From positions 478,086,669 to 478,150,668 of the forward strand of contig NC_057862.1 of assembly GCF_019393635.1 (NCBI RefSeq): a DNA stretch of 64,000 nt, read 5' to 3'. Source of the DNA: Dromiciops gliroides. Taxonomy: Eukaryota > Chordata > Mammalia > Microbiotheria > Microbiotheriidae. The notes under the pieces are model-generated. The model was not told the DNA's origin, ran no database searches, and saw nothing but the letters and a program-made list of their open reading frames with translations. Shown one piece after another: positions 48,740 to 60,795 of this stretch (within the stretch, counting starts at the first letter, position 1; each line of letters starts with the position of its first letter). The position numbers were made by a program, and so were the translations under genes.

Positions 48740-49075
48740 TGAAAAATAAAGGATTTGGTGGAGTTGTCTTTACTGTGCATACAAAGTTAACAAGAAACAT
48801 TATTTCATGGGACATTGGTGGTTTTGTTTTTACAAAGCTCATGAGAAGGATAACAAAAATAACAACCACAAAGATAACTGCAGTTTATGTGCTATGGCAG
48901 AGGATGAGGAGGTTGAGGAATTCTATGAAGAATGTGATGAAATTCTCCAAAACAAGTAAATATATACTTTAATGGTTGGTGACTGAAATCCAAAAGGGAG
49001 TCAAGAGGAAGATGGCAAAAAATCTGCTAGAAAATATAACTCATTTTGGAGTATTGAAAGAAGCTGAGGGCAGAC
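48740..49075 (+). mobile_element. BovB/RTE endonuclease fragment, worn
   Basis: One frame reads AEDEEVEEFYEECDEILQNK and then VGD, resembling the BovB endonuclease (AEEAEVEQFYEDLQ..., GDWNAKVG). Broken by stops; the SINE at 48568 may have cut its 5' side. Confidence 0.55.
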
Positions 49076-49079
49076 AGGA

Positions 49080-49200
49080 AACAAGCATTTATTAAATGCT
49101 TACTATGTGCCAGGCACTACGCTAAGCACTGAGGTTAAAATACAAGTAAAAATAAAGTTCCTGCCTTCAAGTAGATTGGGGAATTCCAAAGGAGGAAGAT
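49080..49200 (+). repeat. L2-type tail fragment
   Basis: aagcatttattaaatgctta, ctatgtgccaggcactacgc, ttcctgccttcaagtagatt. Confidence 0.65.
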
Positions 49201-49454
49201 AGCACACAAAAGGGAGTAAGAAAGCAGGAGGTGGGAAATAGGTATCTATTCAGGGGCATAGTAATTGTGAAAAGTCAGAAGTAGAGTCAAGAGGGCAATG
49301 AAGGATGGCAGGTCTATGACCTTCCCCAAAATGAGGCCCTGGGAGGAACTCACCAACGGAAGGAGGCTGGCATGGTAGAGGGTTGTTCCAAGGTGAGGAG
49401 GCCCCAGGTACTAAGGAAAGGGAAGGTTGGCATGGTGGCAAAGTCCAGGAAGTC

Positions 49455-49715
49455 AGAAGCAGAGCCTGGAGAATTGCAAGCAATATGGAGTCCTACGTGG
49501 GAGTTGGAAGATCTTGGTTTGATTTCTGCCTCAGTCATTAGCTGTTGGATATTCGGCAAGTGACTTAACCTCTCCTGGCTTCAATTTCCTATCTATAAAA
49601 CTAGGTTAATAACAGCACCCATTTCACAGGATTGATGTGAGCATCAAGTGAGATAGGCATATTTAAAGTTCTTTGCAATTCTTAAAAACTCTATAAATGT
49701 GAGCTCTTGCTATTA
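49455..49715 (+). repeat. MIR SINE
   Basis: cctcagtcattagctgttgg, cggcaagtgacttaacctct, ttcaatttcctatctataaa, then the L2-like tail. Confidence 0.75.
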
Positions 49716-49719
49716 AATG

Positions 49720-50270
49720 ATTACTATGAAGTCTTGTGCCTATATAACATGAATAGTTTGTGGTTTGGTTTTGTTTTTTTCAGAAGGGAGTTGGAAGGTA
49801 CCGAACATGGTAGACACATACTCAAATTAAATTGACTAATGCATAATAAACAAAAAGCAACTGAATACATACTTGAGACATTTCAGAATTAGTGATCTAT
49901 GTTCAGGCATTGACTTCTCATTAGGTAGAGCAAAGGTCACAATCAACATCAAATTTTAAGTCTAATAAGGCACTGCAAACAACAACAACAGCTTTTATCT
50001 GACCTATTCAAAGTAATTGTTGAAGCTGAAAAGCAGGGAATGGAAAAGGCAAAGATGCTGACCTTGATTCTCACAAATATAAGTAAGTCACCACATTGAA
50101 CAGGCCAAAAATAGCATAGAAACTACCTCACTCAACAAACACTTCATTTTCTTGCCAAAGAAGAAATGGAAGACAAAGGCAACACTGGTTTAAAATAAAA
50201 GCCATTTGGTAAAAACAAAAACTACAGAGGAGGATACTAGAAGGTTATAAACAGTATTGTCTCATAAAAA
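49720..50270 (+). other. Intergenic, nothing recognised
   Basis: AT-rich, no repeat named with confidence. Confidence 0.4.
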
Positions 50271-51660
50271 ATAAAAAGTAGTGTAGAATAAATGTTTTAT
50301 AGAACTGGAAAAGATAATAATGGAGTTCATGTGGAGGAAAAAAAGTCAAGAATCTGAAGAGTAATAATGAAAAAAGTGGAAAAGGAGGGGTTCTATTCAT
50401 ACCATATCTCAAACTGTATTACAAAACAGTAATTTGAAATGACTTGTTACCAGTTAAAAAATAGAAAGGTCAATCAGTGGAAGAGATTAGTTATACAACA
50501 AACAGAAGCAAAAAAGCACAGTAGCATAATGTTTGATAAATCCAAAGAACCCAGTAACAGGGGAAAGGACCCACTATTGAACAAAAGCTCCTTCAAAAGG
50601 AGCAGAGTAGAAGAGAAGTTGGAACACAATTTTTAAAAAAAATTGATGTTAAAATTTGTTTTCACATATATTTTGGAAAATAAAATTCTATTCAATAAAA
50701 AAAAAAAGGAGCAGAGTAGTCTGGCAGAATTAGCGATAAACGACAGCTTATGCCATATATCTAAATAAGTTCCAAAGGGATATATGACCTAGACATAAAG
50801 GATTATGTAATAAACTAATTAGAGGAGCAAGAAAAATATTACTTTTTGGGTCTATGAATAAGATAAAAGTGCATGATTAAACAAGTAATAGAGAGATTTG
50901 CATAAGATAAAATGGATAATTTTGCTTATATGAAATTAACATTTTTGCACAAATTGACTAGTTAAAATTAGAAGGTAAATTGAAAAAAGATCCTTGCAAT
51001 AAGTTTCTCTGACAAAGGTCTCATATCTAAGATAAATAGCACTGTTTCAAATTTTAAAATTAGTATCTATTCCCCAATAAATAAATGGGTCAAAGATACA
51101 GATAATTTTCATCCAATAAATCCAAGTTATCAACAATCATGAAAAAAATGCTCTAGATCACTAATAACTATGGAAGTGCAAAGTAAAGCAAATTTGAGAT
51201 TCCTCCCATCAGAATAGCAAAGATGACAACAGGGGAAAATGGCAAATGTTGGAGGATTTGTGGAGAAACAGTCAAACTAGTGGTCCAGCCATTCCAGAAA
51301 GCAATTTGGAACTATGCTAAAAAAAGTCACTAAATCCTCTGATCCATCTTTAAACTATTAGACCTGACCTCAAAGAGATAAGATAAAAAAGAGAACCTAT
51401 ATGTACAAAAATATTTATAGTAGTTCTTTTCACAGTAGCCAAAAGTTGGAAACTAAGAAGCTCTCTTCCTATTGGAAAACACCTAAACAAATTGTATTAT
51501 ATGAATGTGATATAATATTATTGTGCCACAAAAAAATGATGAAATGGATAGATTCAGAGGAAACTGAGAAGCTTACTATGAACTGATGCATATCAAAGTA
51601 AGCAGATCTAGGAGTACAATGTATGCTGACAACAATGTTGTAGAGAAACACAACTTTGAA
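50270..51660 (+). mobile_element. L1 ORF2 C-terminal part and 3' region
   Basis: gaaaagataataatggagtt through aagtaagcagatctaggagt parallels the ORF2 end of the L1 at 58020-59290. Full of stops. Cut at 51660 by the HAL1-like element, so it may continue beyond the window. A tiny L1 insertion lies at 50611-50703. Confidence 0.82.
50611..50703 (+). mobile_element. Very short (93-bp) L1 insertion
   Basis: L1 3' terminal bases and A tail only, with a perfect 16-bp target duplication (aaaaggagcagagtag) at 50595-50610 and 50704-50719. Confidence 0.9.
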
Positions 51661-52502
51661 AGACTTTTTTTTCTTTTTAAAGATTTATTATTTTTAACAT
51701 TCTTTTCTTCTTAAACTTTTGAGTTCCAAATTCCCTCCCTCCCTCCCAAGCCCTCTCCCACTCACTGAGAAGGAAAGCAATATGATATGAATTATGCCTG
51801 CAAAATCATACAAAATATATTTCCATATTAGTCATATTCCCTTCCCCTACCACATAAGAAAATTATACTTGAATTTGCACTTAGAGTTCATCAGTCATCT
51901 TCTCTGGAGGTAGATAGCATTTTTTCATCGTGAGTCCTTTGGAATTGTCTTGGATTATTGTAATGCTGAGAATATCCAAGTCTTTCACAGTTGATCATCA
52001 TGACAACATTGCTGTCACTGTGCACAATGATTTCCTGGTTCTTCTCACTTGGCGTCAATTCATATAGGTCTTGCCATGTTTTTTGAAACCACCTCCTTGT
52101 CATTTCTTACAGCATAATAGTACTCCATCACTATTATATGCCACTAGTTCAGTCATTCCCCAATTGATAAGCACCCCTCCAATTTTCAATTCTTTGCCAC
52201 CACAAAAAGACCTGATATAAATATTTTTGTACATGTAGGTCCTTTTTCTTTTCCTTTGATCTCTTTGGGATATAGACTTATTACTGGGTAACAGAGTATG
52301 CACAGTTTAAATCCCTTTGGGCATAGTTCTAAATTGTTATCTATAATGGTTGAACCACTTCACTACTTTACCAACAGTTCATTAGTGTACCTATTTTCCT
52401 TCATTCCCTCCAGCATTTGTGATTTCGTATAGGTATGAGGTTTTACCTTAGAGTTGTTTTCATTTGCATTTCTCTAATCAATAGTGATTTAGAGCATTTT
52501 TT

Positions 52503-52641
52503 TTAAATGAGGCAATTGGGGTTAAGTGACTTGCCCAGGGTCACACAGCTAGTAAGCGTTAAGTGTCTGAGGCCAGATTTGAATTCAGGTACTCCTGACT
52601 CCAGGGCTGGTGCTCTATCCACTGCACCACCTAGCTGCCCC
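52503..52641 (-). mobile_element. SINE (WSINE1-like) in the HAL1-like element
   Basis: A-type tail; target duplication tagagcatttttt at 52490 and 52642. Confidence 0.94.
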
Positions 52642-53106
52642 TAGAGCATTTTTTCATATGATTATAGATAACATTCATTTCTTCTCTTGCAAACTGCCTG
52701 TTCATATCTTTTGACCATTTATTGATCGGGGGCTGGCTCTTATTTTTATAAAATTGGCTCAATTGTCTATATATTTGAGAAATAAGGCCTTTGTTAGAGA
52801 AACTTGCTGTAAAAGTTTCTGTTTTACTTTATTGTCTATGGTACCTTTTAGCACAATATAGTTTCCCTGATTATCACTTTTAATTAGGTCTGTTTTGCTT
52901 TTGCTTTGTCTGAGATCATGATTACTATCTCTGCCTTTTTTTTTTACTTCAGCTGAAGCATATTAGATTCTTCTCCATTCCTTTATTTTAATTCTCTGTA
53001 TGCCTTAAGTTTCAATTGTTTTTCTTGAAAATGACATATTGAAGATGGCAGAGAGGAATCAGCAAGCTGCCTGAGCCCTCAAAAAGAACATTAAATCAAG
53101 CCTCTG

Positions 53107-53278
53107 CGGGGCAGCTAGGTGGCGCAGTGGATAAAGCGCTGGCCCTGGATTCAGGAGTTCCTGAGTTCAAATCCGGACTCAGACACTTGACACTTACTAG
53201 CTGTGTGACCCTGGACAAGTCACTTAACCCCCATAGCCCTGCAAAAAAAAAAAACACACACACACACACACAAAAAAA
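53107..53278 (+). mobile_element. SINE (WSINE1-like) in the L1 5' UTR, (AC)n tail
   Basis: B-type tail with A and (CA)n. Target duplication aaatcaagcctctg at 53093-53106 and 53279-53292. Confidence 0.96.
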
Positions 53279-53787
53279 AAATCAAGCCTCTGGACGGATT
53301 CTGAAACTACAGAACCTGCAAAGAGACAGAGAGACACAGTCTTCCAACCAGAGATAATTTAGAAGACTTCAGGAAAAGGTCGGTCTAACTCAGGCAAAAG
53401 AGAGGCGCAGGGCAAGGCAGCAGCCCAGCGCCAAGGGGGTCGGGGCAAGTCAGCAGGAAGCTGTGGGCCACAGCCGAACAACTGAGGCCCCTGGAACCTG
53501 GTTCAAAAATCTGGTGGCCTAGGAGGACAGTGGAAAAACCTACCTGCACCAGCTGAGAGGGCAAGTTGCCAGCTGTAGGGCCACAAACAGGATAGGCGCG
53601 ACTAGGCAAACTGATATAGTGTGCTCAGACAGGAAGTGCAGGGGGGCAAACTGCACACACTATAAAGGCCTCAGAGTAAAAAGCCGGTCACACAGCACCT
53701 ATACCCCTGCTCAAGAAGCCCCAAACAGGGACCCTGGTGCCCCTAGAGCAGACCTCAACTTAAAAAATAAATAAATAAGCTGCAATA

Positions 53788-54931
53788 ATGAGTAAGAAGC
53801 AAAAAAGAGCCTCTCCATTGAGAGCTTCTGTATCAATAGGGAAGAAGCCAACACAAACTCAGATGAGGACAATACTCTCAAATTGCCTACATGTGAAGCC
53901 TCACTAGGGAAGGTGAATTGGTCTCAAGAAAAAAAGCCTTCCTGGAAGAGCTCAGAAAGGATTTAAAAATCAATTGAGAGAGGTAGAAGAAAAAATGGGG
54001 GAGAGAAATGAAAACAAAACAACTATGAAAAAAGAATCAGCAGCTTGGAAAGGAAGCACAAAGATTGACTGCAGAAAACAATTCCTTAAAAAATTCATCT
54101 GGCCAAATGGAAAAAAAGGTGCATAATTTCATTGAAGAAAACAATGCCTCAAAAAATTCATCTGGCCAAATGGAAAAAAAGGTGCATAATCTCATTGAAG
54201 AAAACAATGCCTTAAAAAATTCATCTGCCAAATGGAAAAAAAAGGTGCATAATCTCATTGAAGAAAACAATGCCTTCAAAATTAAAATTGGACAGTTAGA
54301 AGATAAGGAATCCATGAGACACCAGGAATCAGTCAGCAGAATCAAAGAATGAAAAAAAAGAAGAAAATGTGAAATACCTCATTGGAAAGACAACTGATCT
54401 GGAAACAGATCCAGGAGAGACAATTTGAGAATTGTTGGACTGCCTGAAAGCCATGACCAGAAAAGAATCTAGACACCATATTCCAGGAAATTATTAAGGA
54501 GAAGTGCCCTGATATCATAGAATCAGAGGATAAAATCATCATTGAAAGAATCCATCAACCACCTCCTGAAGAGACCCCAAAAGGAAAACTCCAAGGAACA
54601 TTGTAGCCAAATTCCAGAATTATCAGGTGAATGAGAAATACTCCAAGCAGCCAGAAAGAAGCAATTTAAATATCATGGAGCCACAATCAGGATTGCTCAG
54701 GACCTGGCAGCTTCAACATTAAAGGACCACAAGGCTTGGAATATGATATTCCGGAAGGCAAAGGAACTGGGATTGCAGCCAAGAATCTATTACCCAGCAA
54801 AAATGTGCATTCTCTTTCAGGGGAAAAGATGGACATTCAATGACATTGGGGACTTTCAATGTTTCCTGAGGAAAAGACCAGAACTGAATAGAAAATTCAA
54901 TCTTAACATACAGGACTCAAGAGAAGTTTAA
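53788..54931 (+). pseudogene. L1 ORF1 (RNA-binding coiled-coil protein), broken
   Basis: Starts MSKKQKRASPLRASVSIGKK and shifts frame within about 40 codons. Residues from 54065 form a coiled coil of 21-residue tandem units (ENNSLKNSSGQMEKKVHNFI-type, three and a part). The RRM-like region follows in other frames. The end (54743-54931) reads KAKELGLQPRIYYPAKMCIL through NLNIQDSREV and a stop, the usual C-terminal domain. At least three breaks. Such ORF1 proteins form trimers that coat L1 RNA. Confidence 0.88.
54065..54290 (+). repeat. 63-bp tandem repeat coding the ORF1 coiled coil
   Basis: Three near-identical 63-base units and a partial fourth, each coding 21 residues (three heptads). Confidence 0.92.
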
Positions 54932-55099
54932 AAAGGTAAACAGAGGGAAAAAAAAAGTTACTCAATTAGGTTAAACTGTTTACATCCGTACATGGGAAGA
55001 TAATACTCATAACTCTTAAGAACTGTAAATGTATTTGGGCAGAGAGAAGAACTTTACACAGAGAGTATAAATATAAATTGTCTTTGATATGATGATACA

Positions 55100-55514
55100 A
55101 AGAAAATTAAGGGGTTAAAAAAGGAATCTATGGGGAGGAAAGGAAAGGGGAGGTGGAATGGGGTGAATTATATCATATGAAGAGGTGAAAAAAAACCTAT
55201 TACAATAGAGGGAAAGAAAGGAGGGGTGAACATTGTTTCAACCCTACTCTCATTAGATTTGATTCAAAGAGGGAATAACATATACGTTCAGTGGGATAAA
55301 GAAACTTAGCTCATTCTTTAGGGAAGCAAAAGGGGAAGGGAAAGGGGAGGATTGATAGAAGGGAGGACAAAAGCAAGGGAGAAAAGGGTAAAGAAAAGAG
55401 AGGGGAGTGATAAAAAGGGAGGGCAGATTGGGGGAGGCAGGGGTAAGAAGTAAAATGTCGGTGAGGAGGAATAGGGTGAAAGAAGGGGGAAAAAGTACAA
55501 AGGGGGTAAATAGA
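55100..55514 (+). other. Purine-rich L1 inter-ORF spacer
   Basis: Almost pure A/G on the + strand for long stretches (agggaggacaaaagcaaggg style) between ORF1 and ORF2. The HAL1-like element has the mirror-image pyrimidine stretch at 60,100-60,500. Confidence 0.75.
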
Positions 55515-58500
55515 ATGGAGGGGAATAGACAGTTAGTAATAATAACTGTGAATGTGAATGGGATGAATGATGCTATAAAACGGAAGCGAATTGCAGAGTG
55601 GATTAAAAACCAGAATCCTACAATATGCTGTTTACAAGAAACACATTTGAAGCAGAGAGATACACACAGAGTAAAGGTGAAAGGCTGGAGCAGAATATAT
55701 TATGCTTCAGCTAAAGTGAAAAAAGCAGGGGTAGCAATCCTTATATCAGACAAAGTGCAGGCAAAAATAGATCTCATTAAAAGAGATAAGGAAGGAAACT
55801 ACATCTTGCTAAAAGGTACTATAGATAATGAAGTAATATCAATAATAAATATGTATGCACCAAGTGGTATAGCATCTAAATTCTTAGAGGAGAAGTTAAA
55901 TGAGTTACAAGAGGAATTAGATAGTAATACTATACTAGCGGGGGATCTGAACCTCCCCCTCACAGAATTAGATAAATCTAGCTAAAAAATAAATAAGAAA
56001 GAAGTGAAAGAGGTGAATAGATTACTAGAAAAGTTAGACATGATAGATGTCTGGAGAAAATTGAATGGGGATAGAAAGGAATATACCTTTTTCTCATCAG
56101 TACATGGCACATTTTCAAAAATTGACCATGTATTAGGGCACAAAACCATCATAGTCAAATGTAGAAAGGCAGAAATAGTAAATGCATCCTTCTCAGATCA
56201 TGATGCAATAAAAATCACATGTAAGAAAGAGCCAGGGAAAAGTAGAATGAAAATCAGTTGGAAACTAAATAATTTCATTCTAAAGAATGAATGGGCCAAA
56301 CAAATCATAGAAACAATCAATAACTATATCCAAGAGAATGATAATAATGAGACATCATACCAAAATCTATGGGATGCAGCCAAAGCAGTGCTTAGGGGAA
56401 AATTTATAGCTCTAAATGCTTACATGAATAAAAAAGAGAAAGAGGAGTTTAATCAATTGGGCATGCAACTTAAAAAGCTAGAAAAAGAACAAATTAGAAA
56501 TCCCCAATTAGATACTAAACTAGAGATCCTGAAAATTAAAGGAGAAATTAATAAGATTGAAAGCAAAAAAACTATAGAATTAATCAATAAAACTAAGAGC
56601 TGGTTTTATGAAGAAACCAATAAAATAGATAAAATATTGGTTAATTTGATTAAAAAAAAGAAAGGAGAAAAACAAATTACCAGTATCAAAAATGAAAAGG
56701 GTGATGTTACCACCAGTGAAGTGGAAATTAAATCAATAATTAGGAATTCTTTTGATCAACTGTATGCCAATAAATTTGACAATCTAAATGAAATGGATGA
56801 ATATTTACAAAAATACAAATTGCCCAGGTTAACTGAAGAGGAAATAAAATCCTTAAATAAACCCGTATTAGAAAAAGAAATTGAAAAAGCCATTAATGAA
56901 CTCCCTAAGAAAAAATCCCCAGGGCCAGATGGGTTTACAGGTGAATTTTACCAAACATTTAAAGAACAATTAATTCCAATAAATTATTTGGAAAAATAAT
57001 TGAAGAAGGAGTTCTACCAAATTTGTTTTATGACACAAATATTGTGGTGATACCAAAACCAGGCAAAGCAAAAACAGAGAAAGAAAATTATAGACCAATT
57101 TCCCTAATGAATATTGATGCTAAAATCTTAAATAAGATATTAGAAAGGAGATTACAGCAAGTGATCACCAGGATAATACACTATGACCAGGTGGGATTTA
57201 TACCAGGAATGCAGGGCTGCTTCAACATTAGGAAAACTATTAACATAATCAACCACATCTATAAGAAAACTAACCAAAACCATATGATTATCTCAATAGA
57301 TGCAGAGAAAGCTTTTGACAAAATACAGCACCTATTCCTAATAAAAACACTAGAGAGTTTAGGAATAGGTGGAACTTTCCTTAAAATAATAAACAGTATC
57401 TACCTAAAACCATCAGCAAGTATTATATGCAATGGAGATAAATTCGAGGCCTTCCCAATAAGATCAGGGGTGAAACAGGGATGTCCATATCACCCCTATT
57501 ATTTAATATTGTCCTAGAAATGTTAGCTTTAGCAATCAGAGAAGAGAAAGGAATTAACGGAATTAGAATAGGCAAGGAGGAAACAAAACTATCACTCTTT
57601 GCAGATGACATGATAGTATACTTAAAGAATCCTAGAGAATCAACTCAAAAATTACTTGAAACAATTAACAACTTTAGCAAAGTAGCAGGATATAAAATAA
57701 ATCCACATAAATCATCAGCGTTTCTACACATATGACGAACAAAGTCCAGCAGCAAGAGATAGAAAGAGAAATTCCATTTAAAGTAACAGTAGATAATATA
57801 AAATACTTGGGAGTCTACTTGCCAAGACAAACCCAGGAACTCTATGAACACAACTACCAAACACTCTTGACACAAATCAAATCAGATCTAAATAATTGGA
57901 AAGATATCAATTGCTCATGGATAGGCAGAGCTAATATAGTAAAAATGACAATACTGCCTAAATTAATTTACTTATTCAGTGCCATACCAATCAGACTACC
58001 TAAAAATTATTTTATAGAGCTAGAAAAAATAATAACAAAATTCATCTGGAAAAACAAAAAATCAAGAATATCCAGGGAAATAATGAAAAAAAATTCACAG
58101 GAAGGTGGGTTAGTGCTACCAAACCTGGAGCTTTACAATAAAGCGGCAGTCATCAAAACTATCTGGTACTGGCTAAGAAATAGAGTGGAGGATCAATGGA
58201 ATAGGTTAGGCACAAGAAACACAGTAGTAAATGAAACTAGTAATGTAGTGTTTGATAAACCCAAAGACTCCAGCTTCTGGGATAGGAACTCAGTATTTGA
58301 CAAAAACTGCTGGGAAAACTGGAAGATAGTATGACAGAAATTAGGCATAGACCAAAACCTTATACCTTATACTAAAATAAGGTCAAAATGGATACATGAT
58401 TTTGATATGAGGTGATACCATAGGTAAATTAGGAGAGAAAGGAATAATCTACCTTTCAGATCTTTGGAAAGGAAAACAGTTTATGACCAAACAAGAGATA

Positions 58501-59259
58501 GAGAATATTATAAAATGCAAAATGGATGATTTTGATTACATTAAATTAAAAAATTTTTGTACAAACAGAAGCAATGCATCCAAAATTAGAAGGGAGGCAG
58601 AAAGCTGGGAAACAATTTTTGTGGCCAGTACTTCTGATAAAGGCCTCATTTCTAAAATATATGGGGAACTAAATCAAATTTATAAGAATCCAAGTCATTC
58701 CCCAGTTGAGAAATGGTCAAAGGATATGAACAGGCAGTTTTCTGATGAAGAAACCAAAGCTATCTATTCCCATATGAAAAAATGCTCTAAATCTCTAATG
58801 ATTAGAGAGATGCAAATTAAAACAACTCTGAGGTACCACCTGACACCTATCAGATTGGCTAAAATGACAAAAAAGAAAAATAATAAATGTTGGAGAAGCT
58901 GTGGAAAAATTGGAACACTAATGCATTGTTGGTGGAGCTGTGAACTGATCCAACCATTCTGGAGAGCAATTTGGAATTATGCCCAAAGGGCTATAAAGCT
59001 GTGCATACCCTTTGACCCAGCAATTCCACTTTTGGGTCTTTTTCCCAAAGAGATCATGGAAAGGGGAGAGGGACCCACATGTACAAAAATGTTTATAGTT
59101 GCTCTTTATGTGGTGGCAAGGAATTGGAAGTTGAGGGGATGCCCATCAACTGGGGAATGGCTGGACAAGTTGTGGTATATGAATGTAATGGAATACTATT
59201 GTGCTGTAAGAAACGACGAGCAGGAGGAGTTCAGAGAAACCTGGTCTTGTGTGGACTGA
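55515..59259 (+). pseudogene. L1 ORF2 (endonuclease-reverse transcriptase), broken
   Basis: About 1248 codons, close to the usual L1 length. Start MEGNRQLVIITVNVNGMN. Endonuclease motifs are seen: NVNG, LQETH, GDLN and FSDHD (56190s). RT motifs: [38 protein letters not shown] and FADDM with both catalytic Asp (57598-57612). The C-terminal CCHC knuckle C-x3-C-x7-H-x4-C is at 58888-58941. Interruptions include a stop at 55983, a shift near 57000, a shift near 57485, stops at 57733 and 58332, and a gap in frame to 58483. Not active. Confidence 0.94.
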
Positions 59260-59565
59260 TGATGAGTGAGATGAGCAGAACCAGAAGAACATTGTATACA
59301 GTATCATCAACATTGTGTGTTGATCTACTGTGATGGACTATATTCTTCTCACCAATGCAATGGTACAGAAGAGTTCCAGGGAACTCATGATAGAAGAGGA
59401 TCTCCAAATCCAGTGGGAAAAAAAGAACTGTGGAGTATAGATGCTGAATGAACCATACTATTTCTTTTGTTTTTGGTGCTGTTGTTTTTCTATTTTGAGG
59501 TTTTTTGTTATTGCTCTGATTTTTCTCTTATAACATGACTAATGCAGAAATATGTTTAATGTTAT

Positions 59566-59567
<2 letters not shown>

Positions 59568-59600
<33 letters not shown>
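59568..59600. repeat. (TA)n microsatellite in the L1 3' UTR
   Basis: Run of TA units within the L1 3' UTR; the copy at 11509 has only a few units at this place. Confidence 0.9.
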
Positions 59601-59603
<3 letters not shown>

Positions 59604-59869
59604 CTATATCAGATTACCTGCTGTCTAAGGGAGGGGGGAGGGAGGGGAAGGAGGGAGAAAAATCTGAAATTTGAAAGCTTGTATAAACAAAAGTTGAGAA
59701 CTATCTTTACATGTAACAGGAAAAAAATACTTTATTAAAAAAAAGAAAATGACATATTGTTGGATTCTGATTTCTAATCTGTTCTGCTATCTGCTTCCAT
59801 TTTATGGGTGAACTCATCCTATTCACATTCATAGTTGTGATTACCAACTTTGTATTTCCCTTCATCCCA

Positions 59870-59928
59870 TTTTCTTCTTCTTCTTCTTCTTCTTCTTCTT
59901 CTTCTTCTTCTTCTTCTTCTTCTTCTTC

Positions 59929-59959
<31 letters not shown>
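59870..59959. repeat. (TTC)n then (TC)n microsatellite at a SINE tail
   Basis: About 20 TTC units followed by about 14 TC units, next to the tail of the SINE at 59959. Confidence 0.95.
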
Positions 59960-59963
<4 letters not shown>

Positions 59964-60099
59964 AGTGAGGCAATTGGGGTTAAGTGACTTGCCCAGGGTC
60001 ACACAGCTAGTAAGTGTTAAGTGTCTGAGACCGGATTTGAACTCAGGTACTCCTGACTCCAGGGCCGGTGCTCTATACACTGTGCCACCTAGCTGCCCC
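59959..60099 (-). mobile_element. SINE (WSINE1-like)
   Basis: Complete minus-strand body, A-type tail that has grown into the TTC/TC array. Confidence 0.92.
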
Positions 60100-60795
60100 T
60101 TCTCTTTCTTTTTTTATCCTGTCCCTCCTCAAAAGTCTATTTTGCTTCTAACTACTGCCTCCTTTAATCTGCATGCCCTTTTATCATCTACCTCCCCACA
60201 TTCTCATATCCTTTCCCCATCTTATTTCCTTATTGGGTAAGATAAATCTCTATATACAGCTGAGTATACATACAAACATACACACACATATATGATATAT
60301 ATTTTTTTTCTTCCCTGTTTGAACCAAATCCAATGAGAGTGAGGTTCAAGCATTACCTGCCACCCCTGCCCCCATTTCCCCCTCCAATGTAAAAGCTCTT
60401 CCTTGTATGCATCTTATATGTAATAAAAAATTTCTTATTCTACCTCTGACTACCCCCTTCCTCCTGTGCATCCCTCTTTTTCATTCTTTTTTTTTGTTTT
60501 GAGATAATTGCAACATAATGAACTCACACCCATGCCCTCTAAGTAAGTTTCTTTTAGCTGCTTTCATAATGATAAAGTTCTTAGTAGTTACATGAATCAT
60601 CTTATCATATAGGAATGTAAACAGTTCAACTTTATTGAGTCCCTTATGATTTCTCTTTCATGTTTACCTTTTTTATTATTCTCTTGAGTCTTGTATTTAA
60701 AAGTCAAATTATCTATTTAGCTCTGGTCTTTTTATCAGGAATGCTTGAAAGCCCTTTATTTCATCAAATACCAATTCTTCCCCTGAAGGATTATA

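Larger units (their letters stand above)
53042..59745 (+). mobile_element. Full-length L1 retrotransposon, 6.7 kb
   Basis: Perfect 15-bp target duplication (gaaaatgacatattg) at 53027-53041 and 59746-59760. It begins aagatggcagag, the usual L1 start, and has a 5' UTR of about 750 bases (with a SINE), ORF1 (53788-54931), a purine-rich spacer, ORF2 (55515-59259), a 3' UTR and an A tail. Both frames have several breaks, so it is inactive. It landed in the endonuclease region of the HAL1-like element. Confidence 0.96.

Noticed and set aside
54037-54345. 102-codon minus frame with a phenylalanine-rich repeat
   Set aside because: Antisense of the ORF1 63-bp repeat.
59862-60080. Frame ending in long arginine/glutamate and lysine runs
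   Set aside because: Product of the SINE and its TC/TTC microsatellite.
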